From Candolleomyces eurysporus (lineage: Eukaryota; Basidiomycota; Agaricomycetes; Agaricales; Psathyrellaceae), in assembly GCA_027579435.1 (NCBI GenBank), contig JANBPK010001281.1, positions 1-34,672 of the forward strand: a stretch of 34,672 nt of DNA. The letters are read 5' to 3'. The notes under the pieces are model-generated. The model had not been told where the DNA came from. It was given only the letters and a program-made list of their open reading frames with translations, and did no database searches. Both the position numbers and the translations under genes were made by a program. This document shows, in pieces, positions 20,140 to 31,982 of the stretch (within the stretch, counting starts at the first letter, position 1; each line of letters starts with the position of its first letter).

Positions 20140-22179
20140 CTATAGAATCCTTCGCTCAGAAGCGTTGCGTTCCAGCGCGTCCTTCGTTATTCCAACGCGC
20201 TGGATTCCAGCAAACTTTTCGATACCACGGAAGTGGTTTGCCATGATTTTCATCAGGTCCAAATCATATCTGGCACCCTCCCCACGAGTGAAAGTCATGA
20301 AAGATATATCCTTGAGAGAGTCACAAGGAAACAAGCTTCGGTCGGCGTTGACTTGCTTGTTGAGTACGGTATGGAACCCGGCCTAGACGAATAGGAGTCA
20401 TGTCAGCCATGCACGATTGACAGAAGAACATAGAGCGGAACACCCACCTCGTCATAATCAAACGTGTCCAAAAGCTGAAAATTCCCCAATTCCCCACACA
20501 CATCTGAATCCTCCACATCCTCCAAAGGTTTCAACGCCTCATACACAAGACACAACTTCGCGAGGCCTGTACACCTCGAGAAGACGCATTTGAGTATATC
20601 TGGCGTCAAAGTCCTAACCCTCACGCAGAGTTCCCTCAACCTCCCCCTCCTCTCCTCCGAGAAAGTAAACGGTCCCAATACGGCTGTGAGCTCTTGACAC
20701 GACCTGATCGAATTCTGCACGGCCAAAGACTCGAGGTTTGGCGCCAAAAGCGCAAGGTACTTCAACATCCTTCCGCACCGCTCAGCCTTAACGGGGAGCC
20801 GAATCTTGAGACTTGTAAGGAACTTGAAAGGCCGGAAGTCAGCGGTGGCATAACGCCATGCCGAATAGTTGAACAGGTCTTCCCCTGCGAGGTCCTCGGG
20901 CTCCTCCTCTTCAGAGTCAGTTTTGCTGCGGCCACCGATGAGCGAAAGGTGTTGGATCCCCGCTGGAGCCGCCACCAAAAAATGGTGAATTCCGCAATGC
21001 CGGGGTCCGCACATCATTCCCTTCCCGCTCGGCCTTAATTCCAAAGAAAGCAAATTCGACAGGGAGTAAATCGCGTTCCAGACGCCTCTACTCCCCGTTT
21101 GCAGCGAAATCGTTTCCAATTGGTTGGGCTGGGATCCACGGTCATTGAGGTATCGGACAAAGGTCACGACATCGCCCACGACGGCATCCCTCTTCCTCTC
21201 TTCCTCCGCGTCCCAAAACTCTGGTTCAGACGGCCAGAGCCTTAATTCGAAGTTCCGGACATTGAGAGGGATGTTGGGAAGGATGGGTACAACATCGTTG
21301 AACGATGCTTCATCGACTTCGAAAGAGAGTTTTTGTACGGTTTTCTTGACTCCCGACTTTTCTGACCATATTCCGTCGCGCATCTGGCACACGAAGCGTC
21401 GTAGTTCGTCCAGGCGATGGTCGTCCCATCTAGCATCGCGTCTTGCGTGGTACTTGATAGACACCTCCTCTACTCCGGGGAGCGAGCTGAGAAGGGTCTT
21501 CAGGAGCCCCTCGAGACCTTCGGCGTAAGGAGGCGGAGGTTTGGGTCTATTGCGATATTGGACCGGAGGTGGACTTGCTGCAAGAACGGCCTCGACTGGA
21601 GGGTCAGGCAAGGTTCGCTTCTTCACAAACAGCTTCTTCAACACNTTTCCAGCTCTTCCCGGGCTGCTCTGGTTGCGCCCCGCCAGGGGGGGACACCGGG
21701 AGCAACCCCAACAGCAGTCGGTGGCATGGGCACCCCAGGGTCGCGGACCCCTCTCCTCCCCTTCCCCTCCCTCGGATGAATCGCCTCGAACACAGACTCT
21801 GACCAGAGAGTCAACGTCCTAACGCGTCTTGCGACCTCGGCCACTCTATAAACACGAGGTGCCACTCGATCATCAGCATCCGGAATGAGTGGACCAGCGG
21901 AGGCCGCGATTGCGCCATGGATTCAACTCACTGCAACCTCTCCATGATCTTTGCAAGCTCTGCACCATCCGTAGACACCAGTCTAAGGCTCCCATACTGC
22001 TCATCCATGTACAGATTGTAGAACAGTTTGTTCAGGCTGAACATACGCTTGGTGTCCGCCGGGGACAATTCAGACGCGATCTTGAGCCATATCTCGTTTG
22101 GGAGCCCGAGTTGAACCTGCAACTTGAAGTCTTGGGTCGGAGGGAGAGCAGGGAGAGGTTTAGAGAAGAGGCCGGACAT
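20140..22179 (-). CDS. F-box-like/LRR protein, gene A
   Basis: Minus-strand exons are 22179-21932, 21845-20448 and 20382-20140. Exon 2 carries an N at 21645 and is one base short there: the frame ends just after it, and resumes one frame over (LKKLFVKKRTLPDPP). Adding one base gives about 629 residues. The first ATG opens MSGLFSKPLPALPP; residues 26-80 are F-box-like (LPNEIWLKIASELSPADTKR, then LYMDEQYGSLRLVSTDG). The rest is leucine-patterned (LETISLQTG, LLSLELRPSG, IQHLSLIGG, LESLAVQNS, LRELCVRVR). The paralogue at 29610 reads through the matching point in one frame, which supports a sequence error at the N rather than a dead gene. A Gly/Pro/Arg-rich insert (about 21770-21660) is absent from gene B. 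Confidence 0.8.
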
Positions 22180-22518
22180 CCTTCCGCGGGAAGGGGAAAA
22201 GGAGATGTTCTGGTTATTGGAAGGAAAACGAAACCCCGGCTGCACTGGAATTTGATTCCGTGGCTCGTGCACGAGGTGAGTGCGTCAGACGCGTCTGGCG
22301 ATCATGATAATTAAGAGCGCGTTTGATTGCCGGATCGCTGCACGAGACACTTTCATGCACTGCCACTGCTTTCAGGTAGTATACCAACGAATCTATAAGT
22401 CCAAGACTGTCCGAGATGAGTGTCCTATGTATGTACGTACGTTCAGCATTATATATGTAAACCAAAAACCGAAGAAAAAGGTCAGGTACAGCGACTCTAG
22501 CTAGTTATATTTACTAGC
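22180..22518. other. Intergenic region between gene A and YPP1
   Basis: 339 bp holding the 5' side of gene A and the 3' side of YPP1, both minus strand. ATATATAA is present on the minus strand near 22455, about 270 bp upstream of gene A. Nothing else is seen. Confidence 0.3.
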
Positions 22519-25500
22519 CTAGATATACGACCCAATAGCAGCCCCGACCTCCCTCACACCCCTCGCCTCTGACAACCTCAACGCCCTCTCGAGCGCCTCA
22601 CCCTCTTTCTCCGCTCTACCTTGCAGCCTATACGCCGTACCCAGGTAGTACCATACCTCTGGGACGTCCCACCCACGTCCTCGCGACAGGGCGGTGAGCA
22701 GCCCGCAGGCCAAGTCAATATCGGATTGACTGGGACGGTTGGCGGGGCTACTAGAGTCCGGCGAAGTACATTCACTGGCGTTGGGGGAGGTAGGACTAGA
22801 CGGAGGCGGTGTGAGGTATAGACGTGCGAGGTGGACCGTGGCTGACACGTCGTCTGGGTCAATGAAGAGCGCTTTCTGGAGGGTTGAGATGGCGTGTTGG
22901 GTGTGGCCCAATGCGTTGTAGTACAGAGCAAGCTACAAAGTAAAAGAGTCACGCCAAATTAAGCATTGGAAGGTGAGGAGGAGAAGGAGGGTGAAGACGA
23001 ACCTGGACCCAGACATTAGGATTATGCTCATCCTTCACTTCACCCTGCTGGATAGCACCTTTCGCTTCGTCGATCTTGCCCAACCTTCGGAAAGTCGCCG
23101 CGGACATGAGCCAAAGGTCACTAAGCAACCTATTTTCTCGGATGGCCCGTGGAGTCGGGACAGCGGTAGCAGTGCCAAACCCGGTTTGAGGTCCAGGAGA
23201 AGGCGCTGGAGGTGGAGGAGGAGGCGTGATTGACTCAGTCGGTGTCCCAGATTGAGAATGTATGATTGACGATATCCGACGGCGGGAATGAATCGAGGAG
23301 GCTTGGTACGACGTTTGCTGCAAGACCGCATGGAAGTCTGATGGTGAAAGCACAGCAAGGTTAGATAAACGTGTAGAATTTCTACGAAATGAAAGAGGAA
23401 GTCACCTGGAGTACTACTCGATCTTCTCAAACTCCCATTCCTCGTAACCCCATGTCCAATCTTCCTCCCAACGGCAGATATCCGAAGTTGACTCTCTCTA
23501 ACACTCTCCTTTACCCGGTTCTTCAGCATCTGCTGCATCTTCTTCGACTTGCTCGTATCTCCACCTTTCTCTTTGTTATCCTTCTCCGACCGTTCGAGCG
23601 ACGACGACCTCCGTGACCGGCCAAGAGCACCAAGCGCGCCTTTCTTCTCGCTAGAAGATCTCCGGTCGCCATTCACTATCTCCTCTTGGTTGAACGAGCT
23701 GGCGTCTGGACTGGCGGGAGATATGGTTATAGGCGGAAGACCGTCCGCATCCCCATTCGACACAACAGAGGAAGTGGACACCTCGAGCGTGTCTACTCGG
23801 ACGAAGGAATCTCCGGTTGTCTGCATTTGAACGGTGGTAGCATGGAGCGCAGAGATTGATACGGAGGATATGTTACGAGGGTCGATGTCCAATGAGCGAC
23901 GGGGTTCGCTCACCGATTTCAAATGGGCTGTTGGAGGAAACACGAATAAGTAAGTGAAACAACATATTGGCAAGAAATGGACGTACGATCCTCTGTGGGC
24001 GCCGCAGATGGGCCAGTACCCTTCTTCTCTGCAACCCAACTAAACACCTCCAACCACCCCTCCTCCGCACCTTCAGGACCCTGCCTCACCTCTACCAACG
24101 CCATCTGCGTCATACGCAACTGCAACCCCCATTCAAACAAATCTTGTCTGGATGGTGGGACCGGATCCAAGATCGACCGCAACAATTGGGCTGAGGGCGG
24201 GACGAAGGTCGCGTCGGACGACAGGACGCTAGCGTTCAAGGCTCCGACGTGGTCTATTTGGATGGGTGTGACGGTTTCGGATGTGAAGGTCCTCGTGAGT
24301 CCGCCGTTGTTGTTGTTGCCGTCCCCGTTGATGGCGATGTTCAATGCAAAGTGTTTGCTTTGCCGCCTAGTCCGAATGGACCCCGTCAATTCTTTCCCGC
24401 CTCCATCCACTGTGGTACCGTCGTCTGCGTTTGAGCCACCTGATGTCTCGACAGGTGTTTGTGGAAATTTGGGCTCTTGGGTGTCTGAATCGGGGTCGGC
24501 GAAGAAATCGAGGTCGGCAGCGTGTGCGAGGATCGTATCTGCTTCTTCCCATTTTTCCACAGAGGAAAGTAAGAGTCCCAGGAGGTGCCAGTAGTGGATG
24601 TCCCGGGAGTTGCCTTGGGCGGCTATACCTGCGTGTTGAATGGCTTGGTCGAGGTCCCGGTGTGGGCTGTCACGCGCATACGAAAGTGCGAGGTGGAAAT
24701 GAGCGGATGGCGTTGGGTCGATGGAGATTGATTCGAGGAGGTGCTGGTGGGAGGATTCAAGGAGACTCGGGCGAGCGAGGGGGTCTTGGCCTGGACTCGA
24801 TGTTCAGCAACTCTGGGGGCAAGTCATGAAAAGCTAAAGATGATACATACCCTTAACGGCGAGCACACCATCCGCAATACCTTCAGCCAACGCAAACTCA
24901 GCACGCAGCCTCTGGCATTCAGCTTCAGTGTCCGGATCCATGACTTCTGCGAACTTCATCCTTTCCTTCGCTTTACCGAGGACGGTTATAGCTTCTTTCA
25001 CATCGTCCAACTCTTGCGATCCCGGAGCAGCCGAAGCGGTTTTGCAGAGCATCTTCGCACCAAAGACCAAAGTCTCCAACCAGTTGATATCGGTGTCCGT
25101 GTCCTCGAGGTACCCGTCATGTTGGTCATTGACAAGGCTGTCGTTGTCGTTGGGGTTGACACTGTCACCAGCACCTTGTTTGCTGGCTTGCCATGCTTTA
25201 GATACGACTTGGATGTATAGACGTAGACACCGCTTGGCGAGGCTTGCGTCCCCTGAGAGGTATAGGAGTCTTGTCAGGTGGCGGAAGACGCGAGATGAGT
25301 TGAAGGTGAGGCGGGTAGCCCACCAGAGGATCTAGATAGTCTCTCAGTATGGGTTTAGAGATCGAGAGATTGTGACTTACGTCGAGAACCCAGTTGGCGT
25401 GTTCTCCTCTTGCCCCACTCGCTTCCCATACAGCCACACATAGGTCGACGAATTCCTCGACTTTGACATTCCTTTCACCAGCTTTGGGGAACTTGGTGCT

Positions 25501-26776
25501 AACATTCAGGATGGCTCGATAATCTTGAACGACCGAACGTGCTGTATGCAACCAGATGGGCGTCTTCTCTGAAATGGGCATAGACGATGATGGTCCCTTG
25601 GGTATTCCATGCCTCAAGACGAGCGCTCGAAGGTAAATAGAAGATATCGTAGACCGATGCTCAGTCCTGAATGTCGGTGGCCAACTCGCACTGCAGATCG
25701 TGTATTTATCCAACCACATCCAAAGGGAATCTTCCTCGCCGGTTGCATCATCTTGGGAGATGTGGATGTTCGATGTACGGGAGCTCAAACAAATGGCACG
25801 CCATAGGAGACGTTCAACCCATCTCCAGAGTTCGCGGAGTTGGGTGAAGGGTGAATAGTCGAGTTTACCAGAGGGGAGGCGGGCAGGGGTCGAGATGAGG
25901 GAAGTGAAGTCGGAGGACTGGAGGACGCGGAAGGCGGGGAGGGCTGCGACGTAGGCTCGGAGTGCTTTCTTTGGATTTTCGGGATCCAGTTTCTCATGAG
26001 ACATTCCTGCGCGGAGGTTCAAGTAGATGGTGAGGGAGGAAGAATGGATAGCGTACCCTGGAGACAAAGACTTCGGAATGTCTCCGTTAGTGCCCAACCG
26101 CGGCCATCCCTGACTTCAGCCACAGACGAGTCGATGTATGACGAAAAGCCTCCAGTGACGGACGATGAAGCTGAAGCCGGAGCGGTGCTTGTGGGTATGG
26201 TCAATAGATTGCTCGTGCTTGAACTTGCAGTGCCTGTCTTGGGTACGAAGGCCTGGATCTGGGAGAAATCTGGGACTTTGGCAAGGTGCGAGAGGCAGTC
26301 GGATGGCCGTCCTAGAGCGTAGGCGTAGTATGCCAGCGCAAAGCTGACGCTCTGAAGGACCAACGGCCTCTTGAGTATGCAGTATGAAAGAAGAGAAATG
26401 GGTTGGTTACACGTACATCCGAATTCGCGGTCTGCAACGCCTTCAAGGTCTCATAGCCCTTGAGTGCCTCCTGTATCCTCTCGGACGGCAACACTGACTC
26501 GTTCCCCAGCTCGACACTAAAGTCGCGCACATCGGCATAGTCTTCGTCCTCGTTCAGAGAGCTGCTGGCAAGGAGGAGAGCGAGGTCGTAGTTGTGAGAT
26601 GCAAGCTCGGATACGTCATTGAAGCCTTTGCAGTGCTTATTGAACTTCCTGAAGAGGTTGTCCCAAGAAAGCGGTTTGGCGTTGACTTCTTTGGCAGGGA
26701 ACGGGGCGAGCCACTGGCCAGCGGTGAGGGCAGAGCGGAGCTGGGACCAGTAGTGCTTTTCCTTGACACTCGACAT
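22519..26776 (-). CDS. YPP1: YPP1/TTC7-like TPR protein (PI4-kinase complex scaffold)
   Basis: Eight minus-strand exons (26776-26417, 26369-26057, 26006-25381, 25331-24851, 24790-23987, 23927-23406, 23337-23003, 22932-22519) join in frame to 1,284 residues. The N-terminus (KEKHYWSQLRSALTAGQW) and the TPR-like repeats along the protein fit the Ypp1/TTC7 family: AHFHLALSYARDSPHRDLDQ, IHYWHLLGLLLSSVEKWEEA, and near the end LALYYNALGHTQHAISTLQK, then VWYYLGTAYRLQG. A long Ser/Arg-rich insert of low complexity lies at about residues 780-970. Ypp1 links Efr3 and the PI4-kinase Stt4 at the plasma membrane and so supports PI4P supply. The family call rests on the N-terminal signature plus terminal TPRs; another large TPR scaffold is less likely. 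It is divergent from DPH2, with only 84 bp between starts. Confidence 0.82.
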
Positions 26777-26860
26777 AGACTCTGACAAGAGACGTGGAGC
26801 AGAGACGCGACAAATATATTTGGCTCCCATCATACCTGTCCTTTCTCCGCTCATCTCATC
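26777..26860. promoter_or_regulatory. 84-bp divergent promoter of YPP1 and DPH2
   Basis: The two ATGs face away from each other across 84 bp. Roughly in the middle, AAATATATTT (26812-26821) is a perfect palindrome and could serve as a TATA-like element in both directions, 36-40 bp from each start. The 5' leaders must be very short, or the promoter overlaps transcribed sequence. Confidence 0.5.
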
Positions 26861-28848
26861 ATGTCCTCCGAACAGACCACCTCCTTTTCCTCCACCGGCG
26901 AGGATGTCATTGCTCGCACGATAGATATTGACCAGGTGCATGGTCGTGCAGGCGATCTTGAAGACTTTTACGAGATCCAGAGGACCGCCGATGAAATCGT
27001 TGCGGGAGATTTCAAACGGGTGCGCAAATTTCAGTCTTTCTATTCAATTCTTAGCTCAAGCATTCCATCAGATAGCCCTGCAGTTTCCGGATGAACTGCT
27101 TGGAGACTCTGTGCCCGTATTTCGGTCGTTGAAAGCCCGTATTGGCTCTGGACGCGAGATCTACGTCCTGGCAGATACATCTTATGGCAGGCACGCCGAT
27201 CCTCTCGAAGGTGCCGCTTCGTTCTAATCAGTGTGCAGTTGTTGCGTCGATGAGGTTGCAGCCCAGCACGTCGATGCCGACGCTGTTGTACACTACGGTT
27301 ATGCCTGCCTGAGTCAGTATGTGTGCTGTTTCCATCCTCGTCTTTTTATCTCATTGTTCTTGCAGGACATCTCGTCTTCCTGTTATCTATGTCTTTGGGA
27401 AGAAACCTCTCGATCTTGACCATGCCTTGTCGAGCATTCTTGAGATTGTATCAAACGACGAAGAGGAACCGAGCAACCCATCCGTCCTCCTCAAAAGCGA
27501 TGTGATATATTCGCATTTGATGGGTGCGATACCTTCCTACTCATTTGAATTGTTGGATTACTGAAGTATCTGTAAGGTGACTTCTCGGCCAAGATTCAAG
27601 ACGCCCTACGCCTTCTGAATGCCACCGTCACCTATTTACCTCTCGCTCCCAAAACCCTTCCTGCAAAAGCTGGAGACCAACCGAATATCCATGACCAAGA
27701 ATCTTACACCACGATACTCTATATTGGTGGAGAAACGTTGGCGTTGACCAACTTGCTAATGACCAACGGGCAATCTCGGGTATACCGTTTTCCAGTGTTC
27801 CTTCGAGGCTATTCGTCTGAATGTAGTCTTCAGGTCATCAGCTACGACCCTCAAACAAGAACAGCGAAAGTGGAATCTTCGCGTTCTAACAAAATGCTGA
27901 TGCGACGGTATGCCGTCGTTCAGAAAGCCAGGGACGCAGATGTGTTTGGTATCCTTGTGGGGACACTTGGAGTTGGTCAGTCTTCTTTCCCGTCCCCATC
28001 GATTGCTATCCAGAAAATTGATACCTGGCTATGTCTAGCTTCGTACCTCCCTCTCATCAAGCACCTGAGGTCGCTTTTGGCCCAGCACCACAAAAAATCG
28101 TATACGATCAGCGTTGGGAAACTCAACCCTGCCAAGTTGGCAAATTTTTTGGAGATTGAGTGTTATGTGTTGGTGGCGTGTCCGGAGAATAGCTTGATAG
28201 ATGCAAAGGTACGTAGGGAAAGGGCTATCCCACCCCAAAGAACTGAAATCAATTCCTTGGTCTGACCTCTGTGAGTAGGAGTTTTACCAACCTATCGCGA
28301 CCCCGTTCGAATTGGAGATCGCGCTTGGTGCGGGAAGGAGCTGGACGGGGAAGTATGTTCTTGATTTTGGACAGATTTTGAAAGAGAGTCAGGCCGGTAT
28401 GTTTTCCCATTGAATTCATTTGATTGCATTTGCTGAATGCAATGTGAATTACAGTCAATAGCTCCGAGAAGGGCACTGAAAAGAGTGACAATGACGAGAA
28501 AGAAGACACCGACCAGCCAGTGTTCTCTCTAGTTACTGGGAAATACCGTCAAGCAAAAAGGTATGACACCGAAGAGAAGTCGAATGGTGTTGAGGCCGAT
28601 AGCACTTCTTTGGTGGTTCGGAACCAGGAAGACGCTGTTTCGATTGCTTTGCCTAACAGTGCGGCAGGTAAGTTGGCGTTCTTCCCTTTCAAGTATTTAT
28701 CTTTGCTGATATGATATCGTGTAAAGCGCAATTCCTGCATCAAAGAACCTACCGGGGACTTGAGACGCGGCTGGGTGAGGATGAGCCTGGTGTGCTGGAG
28801 CAGGGACGGAGCGGGATAGCGAGAGAGTACCAGACAGACCGTGTTTAA
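26861..28848 (+). CDS. DPH2: DPH2, diphthamide synthesis subunit
   Basis: Ten exons (26861-27019, 27072-27190, 27239-27316, 27366-27523, 27577-27779, 27834-27975, 28039-28208, 28279-28396, 28455-28667, 28727-28848) join in frame to 493 residues, close to yeast Dph2 (534). The radical-SAM-like Dph1/Dph2 signature is clear: [13 protein letters not shown], then [20 protein letters not shown] with a third Cys after 21 residues (Cys94, Cys95, Cys116), then CPENSL (Cys334) and the C-terminal [10 protein letters not shown]. These Cys match the conserved Fe-S region of the family. Dph2 works with Dph1 to transfer the 3-amino-3-carboxypropyl group from SAM to a histidine of eEF2, the first step to diphthamide. 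Intron 2 has GC..AG ends; intron 5 (54 nt) is stop-free and in frame, so its removal is inferred from the family pattern. Confidence 0.93.
27191..27238 (+). other. GC-AG intron of DPH2
   Basis: The 48-nt intron begins GCACGC after GGCAG and ends GTGCAG, with a CTAAT branch-like site 13 nt before the end. Its removal restores the conserved [11 protein letters not shown] motif in frame. No GT donor nearby does the same with a usable length. Confidence 0.75.
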
Positions 28849-29609
28849 TGCTACGTTATTTGACTTGTCTTGCCTTCACCCTCCAGCGCCAGAGCCCAAG
28901 GAGAGCCTGCCTACGTTGCGGCGGCCACTGGCTGTATTCGTGTCTGTTACCTTTAGGCCCGGTCAAGACGAATGAATGTGAGAGTGGGTGATGGAGGCTT
29001 GGATAATATCTCGAGCTAATTTGGATGATGAGATAGGGCAGAGAGTTGGAACAGAGGTCGAGAAAGGGGGGGGACTAGACTTAGTCGAGAGAAGGGCTTG
29101 TTCCTGGTGAGACGGGTGAGGGGATGCAAAGAACACGATGACAAGGGATGGGGAGGACCGTGGTCAGGACCTTACGAACGAAGGAAGGGTCAACGAAATG
29201 GATTGACTTAAATTTCGGCTTACTTCGCACCTCCACCCGACTACTACCCGCTTGCGACCCATGCCCATGCCCATTCGCGATACAAACCGTGAAGGTGTCG
29301 ATTCTACCGGTTGAAGAACGGTGCTTACTTAGGGTCCTCTTTCAGATTTACTGGACCTACAGGGACTATTTGTCAAACGGAAGACTTTCGTCACAAGTGC
29401 TCATACCTCTCCAGCTCACAACTATCTGCGGCCTCGCAAGGTGTGGCTGTGCAAACGCGGTCTTAATTGGTTGATGACGCGCTGCTCCTTTGTCTCCTCC
29501 ATCATCTCAACGGGCCTATGTTAAAGTTTAAAGTGGCCATGGCTGGTTGTCGACGTGTTTTCCTTCTGTAAATCAAATCTTCATTCTTCTCTATTCCTGT
29601 TCCTTCACA
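28849..29609. other. Gene-free stretch after DPH2
   Basis: 761 bp containing the DPH2 3' UTR and the upstream region of the A' pseudogene, including a G8 run near 29070. The open frame at 29148-29474 shows no recognisable domain or splice support. Confidence 0.35.
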
Positions 29610-31545
29610 ATGTCCAGCCGCTACTCCAAGCCTCTGCCTCCCCTTCCTCTCCCTGAACTCCCGAGTGAGATATGGCTCAAGATCGCGGGAGAACTCACCC
29701 CGGAGGAAAAAAAACATCTCTTCTGTTTGAACAGGACGTTATATGATCTGTACATGAACGAGAAGTATCGCGACCTTAGCTTGGTGTCTACGGATGGCGT
29801 GGAGTTTGTGGAGGCCATGGAGACGTTGAAGTGAGTCCCCCGCTTCTACTGGTTCTCTGGTCTTCTCATTACGGATACTGATTTTCGTGTGGCAATTAAT
29901 ATTTATAGAGAGTCCGAAGTCGCCAAACGCGTTCGAGCATTGACTTTCTGGCCTGAGTCCGTGCTTGAGGCGATCTATTCAATCTAACCGGAGGGGGAAA
30001 GGGTTATTCGTGTTCCTGTGGACTCAGTATCAATTGTGGAACTCGATTCCCCCGTCCCTCCCGTAGACGCGCAACTAGGGCAATCTGGGAATCGTTTGGA
30101 GGGTCTGAAGCGGCTACTTTTGAAGAAACGGGTTCCTCTGACGGACGTTCCTGCAGCCGGGCCACCTCCGGTCCGGTATAGATTTGTCGAGCTGCCTCCT
30201 CTCCCCCCTCATTATGAGAGGTTCCGGACGCTCAAGAAGGTCCTTCTCACACTCAGCGGAGTGGAGAAGGTGTCTGTCAAGCACTATGCAAATTCGGGAT
30301 GCCAAGATTATCGACAACTGAATCTACGACGTGATCTGGCGGTGATTATGCACGAGCACCTATGGCCGACCGTCAAGGATACTGTTCGAAAACTCTCGCT
30401 TGACGTTGATGAATCGTCTTTCGGTGATATCGCACCCTCCCTCTCCGACGCTCCTCTCAACGTCCGCCATTTCGAATTGAAGTTATGGTCCTTTGAATCC
30501 GAGATTGGGGACTCGGACGCGGACGAACAGCAGAAGAAGAGAGATGCTGTTACGAGCGACGTCGTGTCCTTCGTCCGAATACTTAATCGCGGATCCAACC
30601 AACTGGAATCGGTTTCTCTGCAAACGGGTTTCAGGGGCGTTTGGAACGCCATTTACTCCCTATCCCTATCGAATTCACAGACCCTGCAGTTGCAGCTGGC
30701 AGAGGGGATGATGATGCGTGGACCTCGGGATTGTGGGATCCACCATTTCTTGGCGTCGAGTCCAGTTGGGATTCAGCATCTTTCTCTCATTGGTTCCGAC
30801 TCGACCGGCAACAACTTCCCTTCGGAACATGGGGAAGAAGGGCTGTCCGATGACTCGGCATGGCACTCTTCCGCTGCTGACTTTCTGCCGTTCAAACGTC
30901 TTACGAGTCTTGAAATCAGGCTAACTGATAGGGTTTGCAGAACGCGAGGATGTTGAAGTATCTGGCGCATTTAGCGCCGAATCTCGAGTCTTTGGCGGTG
31001 CAGGATGAGATTGGGAGTTGTGAAGAACTCAGAGTGATGTTGGAGTCATTTAAGGGTACGGAGCAGAGGAAAGCGAAGTTGAGGGAGCTCCGGGTCAGGG
31101 TTAAGATTTTAACACCAGATGTACTCAAGTGCATCTTTTCGAGGTGTACTGGCCTTGGGAAGTTGGGTATTGTTTATAGGGTGTTGAGGCCCTTTGAGGA
31201 ATCTGCTGGGGTGGAGTGCATGGAATTGGGAAAGCATCCGGCGCAAGATAAGCTTGAATTCGACGAGGTGCGTATATGTTCTTCTGTATGTCTGATATCG
31301 CATAGCTATTAATGCAAACTATAGGCTGGGTTCAACACCTTGCTCAACAGCCAGGTCGATGCCGACCGAAGCTTGTTCCCTTGTAAATATCTCAGAGATA
31401 TATCTTTCAGTTCCATTGTGGATGGAGAGGGCGCCTGATGAAGATAATGGCGAACCACTTCCGGGGAATCGAGAAGTTTGCTGGGATTCAGCGTACAGGA
31501 ATAACGAGGAACGCGCTAGTGAAGATGGAACAACTCGGACCGTAG
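29610..31545 (+). pseudogene. F-box-like/LRR pseudogene, A' (paralogue of gene A)
   Basis: It keeps the three-exon layout of gene A: exon 1 29610-29830, intron to 29908, exon 2 29909-31267, intron 31268-31324, exon 3 from 31325. The F-box-like start is good (LPSEIWLKIAGELTPEEKKH, then NEKYRDLSLVSTDG). Several lesions follow. TAA interrupts exon 2 at 29985-29987; a frameshift lies near 30940 (before RMLKYLAHLAPNLESLAVQ); and exon 3 has a small deletion and frameshift ending in TGA at 31436-31438, after which the shifted relic (LMKIMANHFRGIEKFAGIQR) continues to TAG at 31543-31545. None of these sits at an N call, so true decay is the better reading. Confidence 0.82.
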
Positions 31546-31982
31546 GATCGCAGCAGGAAAGGGTACTACCATTGCGTTCGTTGGATTGGAAGACTGTGCA
31601 GAGGGTTTTTTTTTCTGAGTAGCTCGGGATGATTTTTTGTGATGTTATTGACCAATTTGTAGACATAGATCAATAGACAGCAGAGATTTTGAAAAGTAAG
31701 TAGCGCATACCTCCAGAGATACAGCGCCAGATACTAATTGACATCCCGTCCTCTTGTCGTGATCCGTTGTTTGAAATGCAGACGGAAACACTGTCCGTCC
31801 CCCGACGCACCGCCCTCGCTTGACATTGACGGTTTCCATTCATTTACTGAACCCTGAACCTGAGGCTGTCGTCGCGTNAAAAACTATGAAGATGACGTAG
31901 AAATGAGTGAACGTCCCTCAAGCAACACTCTTATTCAGCTCCTCTTCCTCTTCCTCCTCCCCCCAACAGTTCCTCCCAGACG
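31546..31982 (+). other. Intergenic region upstream of gene B'
   Basis: 437 bp between the A' relic and the B' ATG, with T-rich runs and one N at 31878. A pyrimidine-rich stretch (about 31935-31980) directly precedes the ATG, as in fungal leaders. No gene is visible. Confidence 0.35.

Larger units (their letters stand above)
17941..22179. repeat. Left arm of an inverted gene duplication (B, A)
   Basis: Genes B and A on the minus strand mirror A' and B' on the plus strand at 29610-33854, around the YPP1-DPH2 pair. Pairing is by protein similarity and shared intron positions; the intergenic DNA has diverged. Confidence 0.75.

Noticed and set aside
29148..29474. Open frame after DPH2
   Set aside because: No domain, no intron signals, and no relation to the neighbouring families.
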